NCBI GenBank assembly: GCA_036346255.1
Contig: CM070633.1
Coordinates: 10,788,001-10,852,000 of the forward strand
Direction of reading: 5' to 3'
Source: Ampelocalamus luodianensis
Taxonomy: Eukaryota; Streptophyta; Magnoliopsida; Poales; Poaceae
Length of the DNA stretch: 64,000 nucleotides
Shown: piece after piece, positions 23,827 to 38,800 of the stretch
Layout: each line of letters starts with the position of its first letter
Numbering within the stretch: position 1 is the first letter of the stretch
The notes under the pieces: generated by a model
Database searches by the model: none
Seen by the model: only the letters and a program-made list of their open reading frames with translations
Told to the model about the DNA's origin: nothing
Made by a program: the position numbers and the translations under genes

Positions 23827-26800
23827 GTGAGTTACTTATCCAACCTCTGAAAACCATGCTTCGGGAGCTCACATGCTAATTACAGCGCTGAATCCTAGAG
23901 ATCACTTCACAACAAAATGATACCGTCTTTGACTTGAGAACAATCTTGAGCATTGTATGCATTGTTTTGTAAACTTTAGGTCAGCAAGGTCCTCCATATC
24001 ATCTCTTGTTTTTATACAACCAGCCGAATTTCCCATGCAATTGCGCCACTAGATACTACAATACATATGTTTATGTCTAAAATAGATTTGTACTTGTTAT
24101 ACAACTCTAATGCTTATTATGAAGATGTAATTGTATTCCTTATACAATTGTAACAGCTCATATCTATACCTATTAAATTTGCACCGTTATAATTTGGACC
24201 CTCCTCAATTGCCGGTGTAGATCTTTCTCTTTTTTTTTTCCCCTTCTGATTAACGTGGTAATTTCTAGCTCTTGAGAGCGAATGCGGTGGTTTCTTTTGC
24301 CTTTGTTTTAATAGTATTATAATAGATTAGTATATCAAGAACTAGAGTAGAAATGTAGAGTTACATATATCGGCACTTTCATATCTTATCTTTATTTCAT
24401 TGTTTTGTAAGATCATGACATAACTAGATGTGGCTAATCGTAAGATCTGCTAGATTTCTTCTTCTTATTGTCTGGATGGGATTAATAGGTCGCGGGTCAC
24501 TGGTCTGATGACACATATTCTTTGATATAAATTCCCTAAAGATGTTTGAAGGTGTAGGTGTGCGGTGTGCCCTTTTTGTATGCGTTTAATTACCTGCTGC
24601 ATTATGGGGCATACAGTCGGATTGTTCAGATATTTCATTGTACTAGTACTTGCGTATGTGTAATACACACCACACAAAAAAATGACACCCCATTGTTTAC
24701 ATTCATTTTTCCAAATAGATATTTAGTCCTTCAAAAAAAATAAAAATGGTCTATTTAGTTTGATCTCCGCTTTCAAATAAAACTGAATTTAATAAACACT
24801 GGATTGCGCATTCGTGCATTGAGTGTGTCTCATCAAAGCATATTTGATAGGCAGATATTTAATTGGAAGGATGGACAAATTCAAATAGGCTGTGGGACAT
24901 GGCCCATCGGATGGTCAAGAATGAATTGTGTAGTGTGTACACATTTTTTCATGTTTCTCGACAATCTGTTGATGGGTTTCCCTATCAGATGGGAGAATAC
25001 ATATTGCCTGTTTTCTGGTTGTTGGATCATTAATGCTTATTATAAAGAGGATTACTTATTAGGTATTCCTTTTGAATAGAATCTACACCATTACATGTTT
25101 GAGGATTGTTTTTTTTCCTATGATTTATCTTGATTCGGGGGTACATTTAATGCAATCCATGTAGGGGTGTGTGTGTGCACCTTTAGATTATTTTTGGTAA
25201 AATTATACTTGTCTAATTTCTGACGATGTACAATTTAATGTCCAGCTGCAAGAGTTGCGATGAGCATTCCGTTCGTTGCCCTGGTCATTTTGGCCACATT
25301 GAACTGGCAAAACCGCTGTTTAATCCATTACTTTTTATGAGTCTTAAAAACCTTCTCCATGTGACATGCTTCTATTGTCACAAGTTCCGCTTGAACACAG
25401 AACAGGTGAGTCCATGTTCAATTGTTCGTCTTTTGTCACTTTGAATTTTCAATCTTTCTTCTTGGAGCACCCTAACGATTCATTGTGCCATAGTTTCAGA
25501 AAAAAAACCATTGTGCCATTAAATGATTTATTTTGAATTTACTTCCTTAGGTTGACAGATACGTGAATGAGCTTGAACTGTTAGTAAGGGGTGATGTTGC
25601 CCATGCTAAAAATTTGGAAGACACAGGTAAAAAAGTATCTGTTTCGGACGAAGATGATGATATGACTGAGGCCACTTCAAGTGATAAATCAGCTCCTTCT
25701 GAGAGAGAGAATAAAACTTGGACGTCGATCCAATTGAAAGAGGCTCTTTCTATTTTCTCCAAGCTATTGAAAAAAAGACAGAAGAAGTGTGCAAAATGCG
25801 ACATGAAGAGTCCAACGATCACAAGTCCTATATTTGGTTGGTTGATCAAGGTATTCATGATTTTAACAGTTTTAGGTAGTGCTTAGTGTCATCGCTGTCA
25901 ACAGATGAAAAATGTATCTAATTTTGGCTTGACTATAAATATGCTGAATTTCTAGTTTTGTGATTAAATTTGAGATCAATAGGTATTGGTTGTCTGTCAT
26001 TCTATAAAAGTTCAGAACACCTTCCCGTTTTTTAAAACCTATTTAAGCCACCACCTTTTATGTCACTAACTTACTATTAATGCCATGCCAATGCCGTCTG
26101 AATAAGTTTTTAATTAATTCCCCAACATTTTATTACTTCCCCAACATTCTCTATGTTATCACATCACTGCTCCTGTTATAGCATCTTCCTCTATTCATTG
26201 TAAATTGCAATTAGCATTATTAGTCTGTTACTCCCTTCTTCCCTAAGTGTTGCTTTAGAATGTGATTGTTAAACTTTTGAACTCTTTGAACACCAGTATA
26301 CAAAAAAGTTATTTTTGGGGCTAAGGCACTTGGGCAGTTGGGCCATGAAGTCTGGATTCATTTATACAAAAGTTAACTACACATGTTCCACTGTTTACAT
26401 AAAAGACCCTGGAAAACTAGAAAATTACATCCTGTTCCTTGGAAAGGTCTAGAAAGGAACCACACATCTCCGGATCTGGTAGCCGCAGCAGCACGTGGTG
26501 GCATCTGGTATCCTTGCCGGTGCTAGACTGCGGCAACTGACGGCACACTAACACACAGGTCATGTGAAAATAAAATCAGTATATTTGTGATCAGAAGTAT
26601 TTCGCGACACTAGTGTTAACTTGAAACAAAATCTCCTGAAAAACTAAGGGGGAAAAAGTCTAATATGAGCTGTTCAAGTTGGCTAGTAAGTAACTATTTC
26701 CTTGCTGGAGTTTGGCACTTTTGCATATCCTTGCATAGTTGCATTGCATGACTATACTTCTATATATCGTCTTTCGCCTTACATTGCAGTCTATACTCTG

Positions 26801-29800
26801 CATTTCTTGGACCTTGCAGCAGCATTCTTATATTACTGGCAATACCTATTTCATATTGTGTATGCTTAATTTTGTCCTTGGTGTCAATAAATTATATTCT
26901 TCATGGGTATGCCATTTTGTTTCATCGCAGTTGTGCATTACATTTATGTGTGATTTGTAGGATACAAATGCTTCCTCTGTAAGAGCCAAGGCGATTGCTG
27001 ATTTTAAACTAAATGGAGATGGTCATGTTCATGACTCAAGAGAAACTGGTGTTTCCGGTCTTGATGAAGAACTAACTTTACCTGAAACATTGTCCAAAGG
27101 ACCGATCGATGAAACAAGACGCCTTTCTGATGACACAATTAAAGAAATGGTTGCATCATCTGGAAAGAAACATCTCTTGACTACAGAGGTTACACATTCT
27201 GTTTTTTTGGTTTAAAGGAAATATTGAACCTTGATCATCGCAATACCTTAGGCCTACCCCAACTTGTTTGGGATCAAAGGCTTTGTTGTTGTTGATCATC
27301 GCAATACTTTATGCATGTTTTAAAACACTGTACTGAGCACTTTCTTTCTCAACTGCTTCAGGTTGAATCAATTCTCAAAGACTTGTGGAAAAATGAAGCC
27401 AGGTTCTGCATGCTATTTTGTGACTTCCAGCAGAATGCATTAAGTGTATCAGAAAAGAGAAGGGGCTATGAGATGTTTTTCTTGAAGAGTCTGCTTGTGG
27501 CACCAAACAGATTCCGTCCCTCTACTAGCTCTAGTCTTGGAGTAAGTGGATCCTAGTTAGTCTAACTCACCGAATCTTGTTCTATACTAACTGCTTTAGG
27601 TATTTGTTATAGATTATGGAACACCCACAAAATGTTCTGCTAAGTAAAGTGCAAGAGGCCAATCTTGCGCTACAGCATAACAATGCCGGTCCTAATCATA
27701 TGGATATTCTTAGAAGATGGATGGACCTACAACGAAGTGTAAATGTGTTGTATGATAGTAGTAAAGGCCTTGGTAAGTATGTCAGCTTTTCTTAATGATT
27801 TTGACCTCCCCTTTTGTTTTGATACCCAGCAAGCATTAAAAAACATGTAAAAAAGTTAGGAACTTATGATGTATCTTTTACCTGGGTAACTACTTGAATC
27901 AAGTTATAGAGCATGAAGATGTTAGTCCAATCTTGGAATTTTTAAATGGATATCACTGTTGTAGCATGGAATGATTAGCATTCACACTCTTATAAGTGGA
28001 AACACTTTTGAATGAAATCAATTCACACCAATAAATTGCTGGATCATTGGCCCATGTGCTAGTTGGAGGGAGTTCATGAATGTTTTTCCCCCTGTTAGTG
28101 TAGACGCAATAACGCGCGGCAATTCATGATAATATCAAGGAGTGAGTTGCTTTGACAGTTTTGACCTTATTCTGACTGTGCTCTTATACATTGGTTCTAG
28201 AGTTCTTTCTGCTGTGGAGGTTCTTGATCTATTATTACTCAGCCTCATCATCTCAGTTTAAGAGTTTTTTTTTATGTATTTGTCTAGATGAGAGGCGCAT
28301 GACATAAAAATAATTGAATTATGCGTCTTTTTTGTGAGTTTGATTAGTCTAAAATATATGCCCGGTGCTTATTTGGCAGTATTGATATGAACTATCAATT
28401 TAATGAGTTTATGCATGCATTCAAGATGCGGTGGCAGCTTTATTTGTTTCGTTGACTAGGTTTATGATTTTTGAATAAAAGGCCTATGTTTAGTATAGCA
28501 TTATCTTCACTAATTGGCTTGGTATTACAGGCATAAATACCTCAGACCCGTTTTCTTTACCCCCACTAAAAAAAGTTTGAATGGCTTGTAATGTTTCTGT
28601 TGATGACAGTAAAAAGTGAGAAGGATGCTCATGGCATACGACAATTGTTGGAAAAAAAAGAAGGGATTCTTCGACAGAAGATGATGGGGAAGAGAGTTAA
28701 TTATGCATGCCGGTCTGTTATATCTCCAGATCCGTATTTGGCTGTTAATGAAATTGGAATTCCTCCCGTTTTTGCGACAAGGTTGACATATCCTGAGGTA
28801 TTTGCTTGATGCATTGACCTATAATTGTTCATTAGTATTGATCATGCATTGAAAATTGATATGTTTATGTTTGTTCTATGACTATACACGGAATATTTAC
28901 CATCCTTTTTTCATCGCTTTTGATTCTTGTATGCTACTTTACTATTATTACTGGTATCCAACAAACTCCTTGACTCCTTACCAATGAAAATTTAGCATTG
29001 AGTTATGAGCCCAGGATGTATTCTTTATTCTATGAAGTTTGAATTACATTAAAGGTGGTTACTTATGAAATCACACGGTACCCTTTTTGTAAACCGTACA
29101 TGAGTGAATTTACAGTTACATGCCAACTTTTTTTTTTTGAATGATCTAGGCAAGAGAAACAAAATGCAATGCTAGTATGCTACAGAAAGGTTTCCTGTTC
29201 TTTTTTCTGTATTGAGTCAAGAGCTTTAACTTTTGATTGGTTGTACCATGACAGATCAACCCTTTCCCTACCTTTGCTATTTTCTTTTAATTTTTTCTAC
29301 GCTGTTAAGGGTAGGAGACTCGGAGCCCATTGGTACACTGAAGTGAGGAATGTTCTAGATGGTTCCTATATGCAAGTCATCTGATAGTAACTACTTTAGC
29401 AACCAGGTTTATCTGTACTAGTACCCAGGGATCAGCTAACTGTTCCCGGGTTGGATCCCGGCCCCCCTCTGGTACCGGTAACCGGTCAAACCGGATTTTG
29501 TTCGGCCGAAATTCGTTCAAATTTGATTAAAATTCATTCGAAATCTGAAAATTTGATTTCAGATTTGAAAAAACTGCTGGGATCTCATTTCCCGGCCACC
29601 CTCCGGTAGGCGGTTCCGGGTTTTCTATCCCTGCTAGTACCCATTGATATGTGAAGCTGTGAACTTACTCAATCATTTTCTTTGTTTATGACTTATAGGC
29701 ATGTAACATGCTTAATAGTTCGCATCGAGATCTCTTTCTTAGGCAGGAGAATATGTTAAATTCCTAGACATCCATCTTTTCAAGTGGAACAATGAAAAGA

Positions 29801-32800
29801 ATGCAGGAATTTCGAACAGTGGAATAATCTTCCTTTCTTCTTATAAAATTGCTGCTCCTTATGACTGAACTTTCGCAGCAGCCAGCAGTATCCATGCAGT
29901 TTTTTTAGATTATCGAATAGTTGATTTACAGGATTATCCATAGTTATTTTGTTGTTTATTTTTTTCCTGCCCAGAAAGTGACGCCCTGGAATGCCAAAAA
30001 ACTACAAGAAGCTATAAATAATGGCACTGACGTTCATCCTGGCGCAACACATTACAGGGATAACAATAACATGTATAAGTTACAGGCTGCTGCTTCCAAA
30101 CGTTGTGCCATTGCTAAGATGCTACCTGCGTCTAGAGGATCAATTTCTCAGCCAGGGAAAGACCCTAAGTGTGAATTCGAAAGCAAGATTGTATATCGAC
30201 ATCTTCAAAATGGTGACATTGTACTAGTGAATAGACAGGTATAACTATTTGCCAGCAAGCTTGCCATTCCGTTTTCTTCAGCAGTAATACCTTTAAAAAA
30301 ACTTCCTCAGTCTCATTTGGATGTTGTTTTAGCAAAGTAGCTCTGGTTTGGAAATATATTATGTTTTCTCAAGGCAACATTTTCATCCAAAATCCAAATA
30401 CCCATATTTATTACTTATTGGCAGCAGTATCATAGAGATGGATATAATTTTTAGGGGCAGCATATGCGGAAAGAATAAGGCATTAATTCCTTCATTGTTC
30501 TATGTGCATAGAGCTAAAAGAACAAATCTAAATTAGGCTGAGGGAGTAACATGTGAAATAAGGTTTTAACTGTTAAGAGTGTTGGTTGTATTATTCTCTC
30601 CCTCTCTCTTAGCCCATGTGGTCCATGTACCCCATGAGGCCCATGTACTCTTTCTCTATATATACTCTTGTTAAGAGTGTTGGTTATATTATTCTCTCCC
30701 TCTCTCTTAGCCCATGTGGCCCATGTACCCCATGAGGCCCATGTACCCTCTCTATATATACTCTTCCATTAATCAATAAGATGCATAGTTATGAATAGCA
30801 AACCCTAGCCTCTTCAATTCTAACATGGTATCAGAGCCATCTCCAACACTTACCCTATTTCCATAGCCGACGTCGATTGTGCTTGAGCTTCCTCTGCCGT
30901 GGGCCGGCGGGCCCAAGCCGCTGTTTGGCAGCTCCTTCTCTGCTGTCGCCCAGAGCTCCTCTCGTCGCCTCATCGCCTGACCATCACCCAGATCCTGGAG
31001 TACCCTGAGTGACGAATCCTCCAACCTCTGCTGTCACCTGAAGCTCCATCTTTTGGCCTCTGCTGTCTCCCGGAGCTCCTCTTGTCCGGGAATCCTCCAG
31101 ATCCGATGTTGTCCTCGACGCCTGCCTCTGCTCCGACGTGTTGCGCCTCTGAATCTGTCGCCCAGAGCTCCTCTCGTCTGGATCTGACGTCGTCCTCGCC
31201 GCGCCTCTACTTAGATCCGGATTTGTCGCCCGGAGCTCCTACCCTGTGTCTTGTTGCCTTGTCGCCTGGAGTGCCTGGAGCTCCTCCCCTGCACTCCGGT
31301 AGAAGGACGTCGTCCTCGCCGCGCCTCTACTCCGATCCGGATCTGTCGCCCGGAGCTCCTCCCCCTGCGCCTTGTCGCCTGGAGCTCCTCCCCTGCGCTC
31401 CGCTAGAAGGATTTGGCGCTTGTCGCCTAGAGCTCCTCTGATGGATAAGTCTCTGTGTTGGCTTTTGCTGCCCTTCAAGGACAACATCCTTGACTGGTTG
31501 TTAGCATATCTTTAGGACAACATCTTAGGACAAGCATCTTAGGACAGCATCTTGACTAGCATCTAGGACATCATCTTAGACTAGCATCTTAGCATATGCT
31601 TGGCTGGTTGACAGCCTATAAATTTGTATCCCCAACCCTCAAAGTTGGTATGGCATGTGTGAGAAATAAACCTAGAAAATTTGCCCCATCTCCAAGTGTC
31701 ATCCTCTCGATGAGAGTAAGGATCTTGCTATCACCAAGAGCAAGAATCAATGACTAACAAGTGGTATCGAGTGTACTATCCTCGTAACCCGAGCATCTCC
31801 GCTCAATTCCTTCTCCAACCTCGCTTCGGCCAGCGGCCTTCAACCAACCCAGCGGCGGCAGCTCGGTTGCCTCGCTCCTCTCACTGTTCGACGCAGCGGC
31901 GGCTCATCGAGGCGCTCTCTCCACGCAGCATATTCCCGTCGCGCGCCATGTCCGCAGAGGCGATCTCGGCCTTCGATGCCGCTCGAAAGCACGCGGCGGC
32001 AAGAAAGCCGAACTCGCTGCGGCGAAGAGAACGCGAGCGAAGCGGCGGCAGACAGCTGCGCGCGCGCGAAGGGCGTCAAGGCTAACAGCAGCGGAGCCGC
32101 GGCGGCTTGAGCGAGGCGAAGCGCGGCGGCGCAGATGCTGCACGCGGCGCATGCAGCGAGGTCGAGGTTCTGCTGCGCGGGCAGCAGCTCCATCTGCGAT
32201 GGCATGGCCGACGCGGACCTTGAGCTGCTGGAGAGGAAGCGCGCGCGAGCGGCCGCGCGATGGCGGCGACGCCACGAGCGCGGCGGCGGCAGACAGCGCG
32301 GACGCGCGCGGCGGCACTCTGGAGGAGCACGCGACGGCGGCGAGACGGTCGACGGAGAGCGCGGCCTTCACAGCGACGCGCTCTCCCGGCCGGCATCGTG
32401 GTCACCACGAGTACCGGTATCGTCGAGGGCGTCGGCCCGGCGGCGGTGGCCTACCTCACCAAGACCAACTACGCCGAGTGGGCCGCGGTGATGAGGTAAA
32501 GCTCAGCGCGGCATATGTGGGATGCGATCCCAGACGGCGGCGTCGACTACAACCGAGATCGACGGCGCTGGATGCTCATCGCCGCTGCGATCCCGCCGAG
32601 ATGCGATTCGCTACCAACAAGCGATGCCAAAGAGGCTTGGGACGCCATCGCTGCGGACGCGCATCGGCGGCCGCGCGCGCGCAAGTCTACATTGCAAACA
32701 CTACGCAGAGTGGGAGAACCCGGCCTTCAAGCGGTGAGGACGTTGATGACTTTGCTCCGTCTCAAAACTTTGTTGCGAAGATGGTGCGGTTCGGCGACGA

Positions 32801-35800
32801 CACCTACGACGAGAGAGAGGCGTGGAGAAGCTCTTCCATTGCGTCCCCCGAAGTACAAGCGGATGGCTCGCTCGATCGAGTCTCTGCTGGACCTCCACGA
32901 TGACGATCGAGGCGGCGGGTCGCCTCAAGGTCGTTGGCGATGAGCCACGGCGTCTCTGGGACCCGTCACCATTGGCGGAAGCTCCTCGCTCGGGAGCGGT
33001 GGTCGCCGGCCAAGGTGGCAGGAAGAAGGAGTCTTCTTCCATGACAGCGACGCAGCGTGGCAAGCGCGCAAGCGCGCAAAGACGCCGAGCAGGCGCGAGG
33101 GCGTCGCCGAGGTGATGGCCGTGGGCGCGCGAGCGGCGGCTGGCGGCAAGCAAAGCCAAGACGAGGCGACTCTTGCCACAAGCTGCGGCAAGCTCGGTCA
33201 TTGGGCCAAGGATTGTCGATACCACGACGCGCGCCAGCCCACGTCGCAGCGAGGAGGAGGAGGCGGCCGGCTTTGTTCATTGCTCATGCGAGCATCGAAC
33301 TACCTCCGGCTTGGCGCAGCGGCTCCTCCACCTTGAAGAGCCAAAAGCACATGCCTCCTCGGCGGCGATTCGACGCGACAAGACCGCGGGTGGTGCCTCG
33401 ACACCGGCGCCACCCACCACATGACCGGGCGGCGGGAGTTCTTCTCCGAGCTCGACTCAGGCGTTCAAGGCACCGTCATGTTCGGCGACGCCTCCGCCGT
33501 GGAGATCAAGGGCGTCGGATCTGTCGTCTTCGTCGCCAAGACTGGCGAGCACCGGCTGCTCACCGGTGTCTACTACATCCCCGCGTTGAGGAACTCCATC
33601 ATCAGCTTGGGACAGCTGGATGAGAACGGATCGCGCGTGGAGATCGAGCACGGGGTGCTGCGCATCTGGGATCATCGCCGCCGGCTCCTCGTCAAGGTCA
33701 ACAGGAGCAACCGCCTCTACGTCCTTCACGCGCAGGTGGCGCAACCTCTTTGTCTTGTAGCCCGCCGCGACGACGACGCTTGGAGGTGGCACGAGCGCTT
33801 TGGGCACCTCAACTTTGAGGCCCGAGACGGCTCGGCGGCAAGGAGATGGTGCGGGGCATGCGCGCGTCGACCACGTGGAGCGCTGCGACACTGCGTCCTC
33901 GCCAAGCTGCGGCGGCTCCTTCCTCGCGCGAGCGAGCTCGCGCCAAGGAGAAGCCGGAGCTCGTACACGGTGACCTCGTGGCCCCGTGACACCGGCTACA
34001 CACGAGGCCGCGCTACTTCCTCCTCTCGTCGACGGCGTGTCCCTACATGTGGCCATCCCCTTTCGGCGTCAAAGCGCGCGGCGGGACGCCATCAAGCGCC
34101 TTCAGGCTGCTGCGAGGCGAGCGCGCCGCAAGCCGGTCCTACGCACGGACAACGGCGGTGAGTTCACGGCGGCCGAGTTCGCAGCGCATCGCGCCAACGA
34201 GGATCCATCGTCACTTCTCCGCGCCGTACACCCCGCAACGTAGCGGCGTCGAAGCGCCGCAAACGTGACGGTGGTGGCCACCGCGCGTGCCCTCTCCAGC
34301 GAGAGGATGCCGGCATTCTCTCGCGGGTGGCGGTGATGACCGCCGTTCACTTGCTTAATCGCCTCACCAAGGCCCTCGGCGGCAAGGCGCCATACGAGGC
34401 CGCGCACGCGCAAGCCGCGGTGAGCCACCTCCGTGTCTTGGTGCTGGCGCCGTCAAGGAGCTCAACCACGTCGGCAAGCTCGACGACCGGAGCACGCCAG
34501 GAGCCTTCATCGGCTACGCGGAGGGCGCCAAGGCCTACCGCGTCCTCGACCCTACGACACGTCGCGTACGCATCACGCGTGACGTCGTGTTCGACGGCGG
34601 CGGGCGGGCGTGGGGCAAGATGGTGGATGACGGCTCGACTCGACGACCGGCGATTTCGTCGTCGACACGCCCACTTCGAGGGCGGGGGCAGCGGCTCGTC
34701 TTCACCGAGCTCGCCTACCCCACCACCTCGTTCGCCACCGCCTCCGGCGAGTCGCCCACCGCCACCGCGGCTCGGCAAGCCCACGAGCCGGCGAGTCCAC
34801 CGCCAAGACCGCCGGCCACGCCGCGCTCTTACACCGCGCCTACTCCTTGAGCTCGGCGACGGCGGCGGCCGCCCACGACGAAAGCGGCGGCGCGGTGGAG
34901 TTCGCCACTCGGCCGTCAACGACGAGGATCGATCGGCGCCTACCACGGCGGCGAGCCTCATGCTATCTGACGTGGGCGACCTCCTCGGCGGCGGCCGGTC
35001 CTCGAATCGCACGCGGCGCGACTTGAGGCGTAGCCGCACCTTGCACAGGCGGCGGCGAGCCTCGTTCCTTCACCGAGGCGAGAGAGACGCGGCATGGCGT
35101 GCCGCGATGCAGAGGAGATGGACGCTGCCGGCGAAACAAGACGTGGGGCGCCGATCTTCCACCGACGCCACCACACCATCTCTCAAGTGGGTCTTCAAGC
35201 TCAAGAAAGACGAGGCCGAGAGGTGATCAAGCACAAAGCGCGTCTCGTGGCACGTGGCCGTCCGGCAGAGGAGTCGACCGACGATGCCTTCGGCGCTGTG
35301 CGCGGATGGAGTCCGTCGTCTCCTCCTCGCCTCGCGGCCCAGAGGTGGTGCGTCCATCACATGGACGTCAAGTCCGCTTTCTCAACGGCGACTTGAAGGA
35401 GGAGGTCGTCGCCACCGCCGGGATTCATCATCCCGGCAGGAGAAAGGTCCTCGCTGCGCAAGGCCCTCACGACTGCGGCGGCACCGCGAGCTTGGAACGC
35501 CATGGCTGGACTCCACCTCAAGCAAATGGGATTCGGAGAGAGCGCTCACGAGGCGCGGTCTCACCGGCGGGGCAAGGAGGCAATGCCCTGCGATAGGCGC
35601 GTCGTCGGCGACCTTGTGATCACCGGTACCAGGAGGAGGAGATCGAGGCATTCAAGGCGAGATGAAGGCCACCTTCCGGATGAGCGACCTCGGGGCCTCT
35701 CCTTCTACCTCGGATCGAGGTCCACCAGACGACTCGGCATCTCTCTTCGCCGGATCGCCTCGCCAAGCGCATCGTGGGTGGCGGCCTCACCGACGCAACC

Positions 35801-38800
35801 CGGCCCACGCTCCTACGAGGAGAGGCGAAGCCGAGTCGTGAGAGTACGGCGAGAGAGGTGGGCGCGACGCGATCTGGCGCATTGTGGGCGCCTTCGCTAC
35901 CTTGTCCACACGCGGCCGGACTTGGCGTTCGCCGTCGGCCTCGTCGGCCGGTTCATGCGGCGGCGACGACGGAACACCAACAGTGTGAAAGGATCCTCGC
36001 TACGTCGCGGGCACCTCCGACTACGGCTTGCACTACCCAAGGTGCCGGCGCGCGCACTTCATCGGCATAGCGACAGCGACCACGCCGGCGACATCGACAC
36101 GAGCAAGAGCACCGGCGGACGCCAGACTTCTCGGCAAATGTCCGATCGGTGGCGATCGGTCAAGCGGCGGTAGTGGCTTTGTCTAGTCGCGGCGAGTACA
36201 TTGCGCCACTACCGCTTCTACTCGAGCTCGTGGTCGCACGGCCGCTGGCGATCTCCTTGGCGAGACGCGAGGCGATGGAGCTCGGGGTGGGCAAGCAAGT
36301 CGGTGAAGAACCCCGTCTTCCATGAGCGCAGCAAGCACATCCGGTGAGGTATCACTTCATCGTAAGTTGCTGGATGAAGGAGTGTCAAGACCAACTACAT
36401 CAACACCCAAGACCAGCTCGCCGACTTCCTGACCAAGTCTCTTGGGCGGATCAAGTTCCAGGAGCTTCGCGCCAGGATCGGGATGGCTCAGATTTCTCAC
36501 AAGGAGACACACAAGACTTAGGGGGAGAGTGATGGATAAGTCTCTGTGTTGGCTTTTGCTGCCCTTCAAGGACAGCATCCTTGACTGGCTGTTAGCATCT
36601 CTTTAGGACAGCATCTTAGGACAAGCATCTTAGGACAACATCTTGACTAGCATCTAGGACATCTTGACTAGCATCTAGGACAGCATCTTAGACTAGCATC
36701 TTAGCATATGCTTGGCTGGTTGACAGCCTATAAATTTGTATCCCCAACCCCTCAGGTTGGTATGACATTGTGTGAGAAATAAACCTAGAAAATTTGCCCC
36801 ATCTCCAAGTGTCATCCTCTCGATGAGAGTAAGGATCTTGCTATCACCAAGAACAAGAATCCAGCGACTAACATCCTCCACCTCCATTGGTAGGCTGGAG
36901 CTCCTCCACGTCCATCGATACTGCTTCTTGAACTTCTGAGTGTTGGTGCTCTGCTCAGTGTTGCGTCCTGGAACATATATACTCTGCTGTTTTTGATTGC
37001 TCGATCTAAGTGTTGGTGATTGCTGTGAGCTCTTGTGCCTACTACTGTTAGCTTGTACTGCTAATGATAGCTTGTTGCTGAGTTGCCTGATGCTGTGGTG
37101 ATTGCCAAGGATTAAGTACTATTAGCTTGTACTGCTACTGCTGAAGTTGTTGCCTGATGTTAGTGTACTAGATCATATCATGGCTCTATGGCATTCTTGG
37201 TCCTGGACCTATTCAAGATGATGATGCTATTGCTTGTTCTATTCCTGCTAATGCTGTGGAGTCTCGTGCAACTCAGTTTGGTCAGATTCAGACTCATATG
37301 AGAAATCTTCAGGCCTAGTTGTGTCGACTGCAGGCATCTTCCAGTGCATCCACCGGCTGGATTGCACCATCATGTCCTATGTTGGGTGCTTCACTCCTAT
37401 GGATATTGGATTCAGGAGCTTCTTTCCATGTGACATTTGATGCAACTTAGCTCATATCATGTCTTTTTGCTGCACAAGGTATCAAGATTCAGACAGCTGA
37501 TGGAACGCCATACACGGTCACTCATCAGGGGACTCTTTCCACCTCTCACTTTGCAATTTCAGGTGTCTCACTTGTCCCCACGCTCTCCATGAATCTCATC
37601 TCTGTCGGGCAGCTTGCAGATATGAACTGTTTTGTTGGGTTCGACGATAGCTCCTGCTTTGTGCAAGATCGTCGAACAATAGTTGTCATTGGTACAGGTA
37701 ATCGTTAGAGAGGTTCTGCAAGGCTCTATGTTCTTGATCGTCTAAGTCTTTCTTTATCCTCTATTTCTGGTACTGCTCCTGCCCCTATTCCTTCACCCTC
37801 TGTTGTTGGTTCATCTACCCCTTGTCCTTCTGTATCTACTTCTATTTGCCAATCTTTTCCTCAATGGCATCATCGCTTGGTGCACTTGTGTGGCTCACAC
37901 CTCTCTATCCTGATTCATCAAGGTGTTCTTGGTCCTGTTTCTGTTGACACGAATTTTCAGTGCAAGGGTTGTAGATTTGGCAAGCAAGTACAACTCCCAT
38001 ATCCTTCCAGCATTTCTCGCTCTGATTGTCCCTTTGATTTGGTCCATTCGGATGTTTGGGGTCCCTCTCCTTTTGCTTCGAAGGGTGGTCACAGTTACTA
38101 TGTCATCTTCATTGATGATCATACTCGATACACTTGGATCTACTTCATGAAACACCGTTCGCAGTTGATTTTTATCAATCAATCTTTTGCTTAGATGGTT
38201 CATACTCAACTATCTTCTACCATTCGTGTTTTTCGTTCTGACTCTGGGGTTGAGTATCTTTCATTTGCCTTTCGTCAGTTCCTTTCTTTTGAAGGTACTC
38301 TTCCTCAGCTCTCGTGTCCTGGTGCTCATGCTTAGAATGGTGTTGCTGAGCGCAAGCACCGTCACATCATTGAGACCGCTCGTACTCTTCTCATTTCCTC
38401 CTTTGTTCCCTTCCACTTCTGGGGGGAAGCAGTCTCTACAGCAGTCTATCTTATCAACCGTCAACTCTCTTCCAAGCTTCAGGGTAAGTGTCCTGGTGAG
38501 GTCCTGTACAGAGCACCTGCTTACTATGCTTATCTTCATGTTTTTTGGTTGTGTCTGCTAGACTGCTATGTCCTACTAGCACCTCGTGAATGCACAAAGC
38601 TGAGCCCTCAGTTAGTTGAGTATGTTTTTCTAGGTTATAGTTCTGTGCATAAGGGCTATCGTTGTTATGATCCTTTAGCACGTCGCATTTGCATCTCTCG
38701 TGATGTGACCTTTGATAAGGGTCGACCTTTCTTTTATCATCCTTCTACACATCCCATTTCTTCCACAGATTCTACTTCCTTTCTGTATCTACCTCCCATT

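Larger units (their letters stand above)
31439..36873 (+). mobile_element. Inner Ty1-copia element nested in the outer copia
   Basis: It has LTRs 31439-31759 and 36530-36873, TG..CA ends, a primer-binding-like tggtatcgag at 31762, and the purine tract gggggagag before the right LTR. It is flanked by the 5-bp target duplication tcctc (31434-31438 and 36874-36878). The LTRs are very similar except for a block of about 20 bases missing on the left. The interior is GC-rich and carries a copia polyprotein broken by many small indels. Confidence 0.9.

Noticed and set aside
32151..35226. Several arginine-rich open frames over 100 residues on both strands
   Set aside because: They are wrong-frame readings of the GC-rich, gap-ridden inner copia polyprotein; the true motifs (WHERFGHL, TDNGGEF, MDVKSAF) lie in changing frames across them.
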